Positions 62,552-64,000 of a stretch of 64,000 nt of DNA are shown here, one piece after another. A model generated the notes under the pieces. The model was not told where the DNA came from, did not search any database, and saw nothing but the letters and a program-made list of their open reading frames with translations. The position numbers and the translations under genes are program-made. The stretch's first letter is position 1, and the number at the start of each line of letters is the position of its first letter. The stretch comes from Cronobacter sakazakii (GTDB lineage Bacteria; Pseudomonadota; Gammaproteobacteria; Enterobacterales; Enterobacteriaceae), in NCBI RefSeq assembly GCF_000982825.1, contig NZ_CP011047.1, positions 868,001-932,000 on the forward strand, in the 5' to 3' direction.

Positions 62552-63034
62552 TTACGCTTCTTTGTTTTCTTTGATGTTCCAGCCAGCGCTGGTTTCTGCG
62601 CCTTTACCACCGGTCGCAGTCTGCTCCCAGTACTGCTGTTTCACTTTCGCAGCCTGGAATGCATAAGTAACGCCAACGGTGTCGCCGTTGTCAGCACCGG
62701 TGTACTGAACGGAAGTCACCAGCACATCTTCCAGAGTGATGCGGGTGTATTCCACCTGCTGGCCGCCCGCTTTGCAGACAGACAGCTCAACTTTGGTCAG
62801 GTGCTTACCGCTGGAGCAGTGCTTCAGGATAGCGGTGGTGGATTTGTCGATCAGCGCGTTAACGTGCAGATCGTTGAAATTCACTTTACCGGCACCGCCG
62901 CCGCCGCCCACGCTCATATTACCCGGCTGGGATGCGCCCCAGGAAAAAGAGGTGATGTCGGTCCAGCCGGTGTGGTTGGAATCTTTAGATTCGCCGGTTA
63001 CACCGTCTACTTTCAGGAACATATCAATAGCCAT
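62552..63034 (-). CDS. hcp: T6SS tube protein Hcp
   Basis: Hcp hexamers stack to form the inner tube of the T6SS and are shot into the target cell. The 160-residue protein opens MAIDMFLKVDGVTGESKDSNHTGWTDITSFSWGASQP, followed by KVNFNDLHVNALIDKSTTAILKHCSSGKHLTKVELSV, typical Hcp1. It ends AGWNIKENKEA. It heads the visible T6SS block, with a 205-bp upstream gap and a downstream hairpin. Confidence 0.96.
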   Translation of the reverse strand: MAIDMFLKVDGVTGESKDSNHTGWTDITSFSWGASQPGNMSVGGGGGAGKVNFNDLHVNALIDKSTTAILKHCSSGKHLTKVELSVCKAGGQQVEYTRITLEDVLVTSVQYTGADNGDTVGVTYAFQAAKVKQQYWEQTATGGKGAETSAGWNIKENKEA

Positions 63035-63239
63035 AATATTTACTCTTCGTTAATGACGATTATTGCTTTCGAAAAAGCGCTTAATATGGCAAACAGGAAA
63101 GCATGGGGCTGAATAAAACCATCCATATTTTACCTCTGCCTCTCAGCCTGACAGCATGTTTATTCCGTCAGGCGATCTCAGCAGCCCGCCCAACGCGAGC
63201 CGCTAAAATAGGTTATTTATTACTGCTGATATAACGGTC

Positions 63240-63638
63240 TCACTTGTCAGCTTTATTGTGACAAGGGAAATAATGTTTAAGGGCTTCAAGCATCAGGACG
63301 CTGTCTTTCTCTTTAAGCCGTTCGGGCGGTAATTTTTCAAAATACCCGTAAGTCCATTCGCGAAGGGTGGAGGGCATAATGGATTTACTTCTGCACCAGC
63401 CCATTCCTTCCGTCGAATCAAACAGGCCCAGCAAATAGATCTGCGCCTGTAGCGAGGCCTCTTTATCTGCTCTGTCGTTCCAGGCGTTTAAGAGTTGCTC
63501 GCCTGTCACATTGCCTCTGTCTGGATCGAAACGGTTTTTCTGGCTCTCATCGGGATCGATAACCCATATTCCTGCCAGCACAGGGGCACTCAGCAGTAGC
63601 GCACTAAGCACTGATGCCAGAAAAAAAGAACGTTTCAT
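63240..63638 (-). CDS. Rap1a/Tai-family immunity protein
   Basis: The 132-residue protein has a signal peptide (MKRSFFLASVLSALLLSAPVLA) and a Rap1a-like body: TGEQLLNAWNDRADKEASLQAQIYLLGLFDSTEGMGWC, then STLREWTYGYFEKLPPERLKEKDSVLMLEALKHYFPC. Rap1a/Tai proteins bind peptidoglycan amidase effectors in the periplasm. It precedes hcp in transcription order. Its partner effector is not in the window. Confidence 0.7.
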   Translation of the reverse strand: MKRSFFLASVLSALLLSAPVLAGIWVIDPDESQKNRFDPDRGNVTGEQLLNAWNDRADKEASLQAQIYLLGLFDSTEGMGWCRSKSIMPSTLREWTYGYFEKLPPERLKEKDSVLMLEALKHYFPCHNKADK

Positions 63639-63687
63639 GAATTTCCTTATTCGTTATTTCCTGATAGATCCGGAGCGGGTTAATCGC

Positions 63688-64000
63688 TCAACCATCAGGG
63701 TTGTCTTGCATCCATGTATGGCCAGAGTCACCAACCAGAGCTTCTTTACTTAACTGTTCCAGCGCCTGGCTGTGATAGAGGCGTAAACAGTTAAGCGTAA
63801 CGCCCTTAATGGGACGTCCTGCTAATGCCTCCGGAGAAAAACCATTTTGCCGATCGCGATATTTCAGGATGAGCGCATTGACCTTTTCATTTCCCGTGTC
63901 GATGTCTAAAGGTATCCATTGCATTAAGGCATAAGCGCTGAAGCCTGCATCGGTACTAAAAGCGCTGTCGTCAGTGGAAACCTGCGCCAGACAGCGCGCC
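63688..64000 (-). CDS. Tai4-like immunity protein, 5' end off window
   Basis: The reading frame stays open to the window edge. The last about 104 codons read ARCLAQVSTDDSAFSTDAGFSAYALMQW, ILKYRDRQNGFSPEALAGRP and LNCLRLYHSQALEQLSKEAL, the same C-x-A, tyrosine/acid and N-C-x-x-x-x-S layout as the two Tai4-like proteins near 62 kb. The start and any signal peptide lie beyond 64000, so the Met at 63924 is probably internal. Confidence 0.6.
   Translation of the reverse strand, partial: ARCLAQVSTDDSAFSTDAGFSAYALMQWIPLDIDTGNEKVNALILKYRDRQNGFSPEALAGRPIKGVTLNCLRLYHSQALEQLSKEALVGDSGHTWMQDNPDG

Overview
The window is chromosomal DNA from a member of the Enterobacteriaceae. The GC-rich housekeeping genes (rha, sodA, lld, glp, hslVU, menA, ftsN, cytR) closely resemble their E. 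coli counterparts but differ at enough positions to exclude E. coli. The GlpK sequence and gene content fit Cronobacter or a close relative; the genus is an inference from remembered sequences, not a database result.

Positions 1-22756 carry core metabolism and cell biology. The L-rhamnose regulon comes first: rhaD (cut by the window edge), rhaA and rhaB on the minus strand, divergent regulators rhaS and rhaR, then transporter rhaT. Next are sodA and yiiM, a four-unit tandem array of a REP-like palindrome, the L-lactate operon lldPRD, a HigB/XRE-type toxin-antitoxin pair, yibL, the glycerol operon glpFK, zapB, rraA, menA, the heat-shock protease operon hslVU, ftsN and cytR. In E. coli lldPRD/yibL lie far from yiiM and glpK, so this segment has been rearranged.

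A complete 768-bp IS1 (22763-23530) sits 6 bp upstream of cytR and cuts a remnant rhs gene on its other side. It has no target duplication, so it marks a deletion or rearrangement joint.

From 23531 to the end the window is a type VI secretion (T6SS) island, transcribed on the minus strand from high to low coordinates. The structural block (about 50-63 kb) has hcp, tagH (FHA), pppA, an exported protein, tagJ, tssE, tssF, tssG, a small membrane protein, tssH/clpV and the kinase ppkA. The genes for TssA, B, C, J, K, L and M are not in the window and may lie beyond 64000. The effector block (about 23.5-48.7 kb) holds two vgrG genes sharing about 1.5 kb of apparently identical DNA, two related lipase effectors each followed by an ankyrin-type immunity gene, a DUF2169 adaptor, two full-length Rhs polymorphic toxins, an EagR chaperone, a SUKH immunity gene, two rhs remnants, and an AT-rich run of orphan immunity-like genes. 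Around hcp there are Tai4-like and Rap1a-like amidase immunity genes without a cognate amidase in view.

The genes work together as a contractile toxin-delivery machine (Hcp tube, VgrG/PAAR tip, ClpV recycling, PpkA/PppA/FHA phosphorylation control) with an effector and immunity cassette region that has been repeatedly replaced. The least understood parts are the Rhs2 toxin tip with its large 366-residue partner (35692-37166), the AT-rich immunity array (32587-36792), and the two unassigned T6SS-cluster proteins (52960-53277, 57690-58694).
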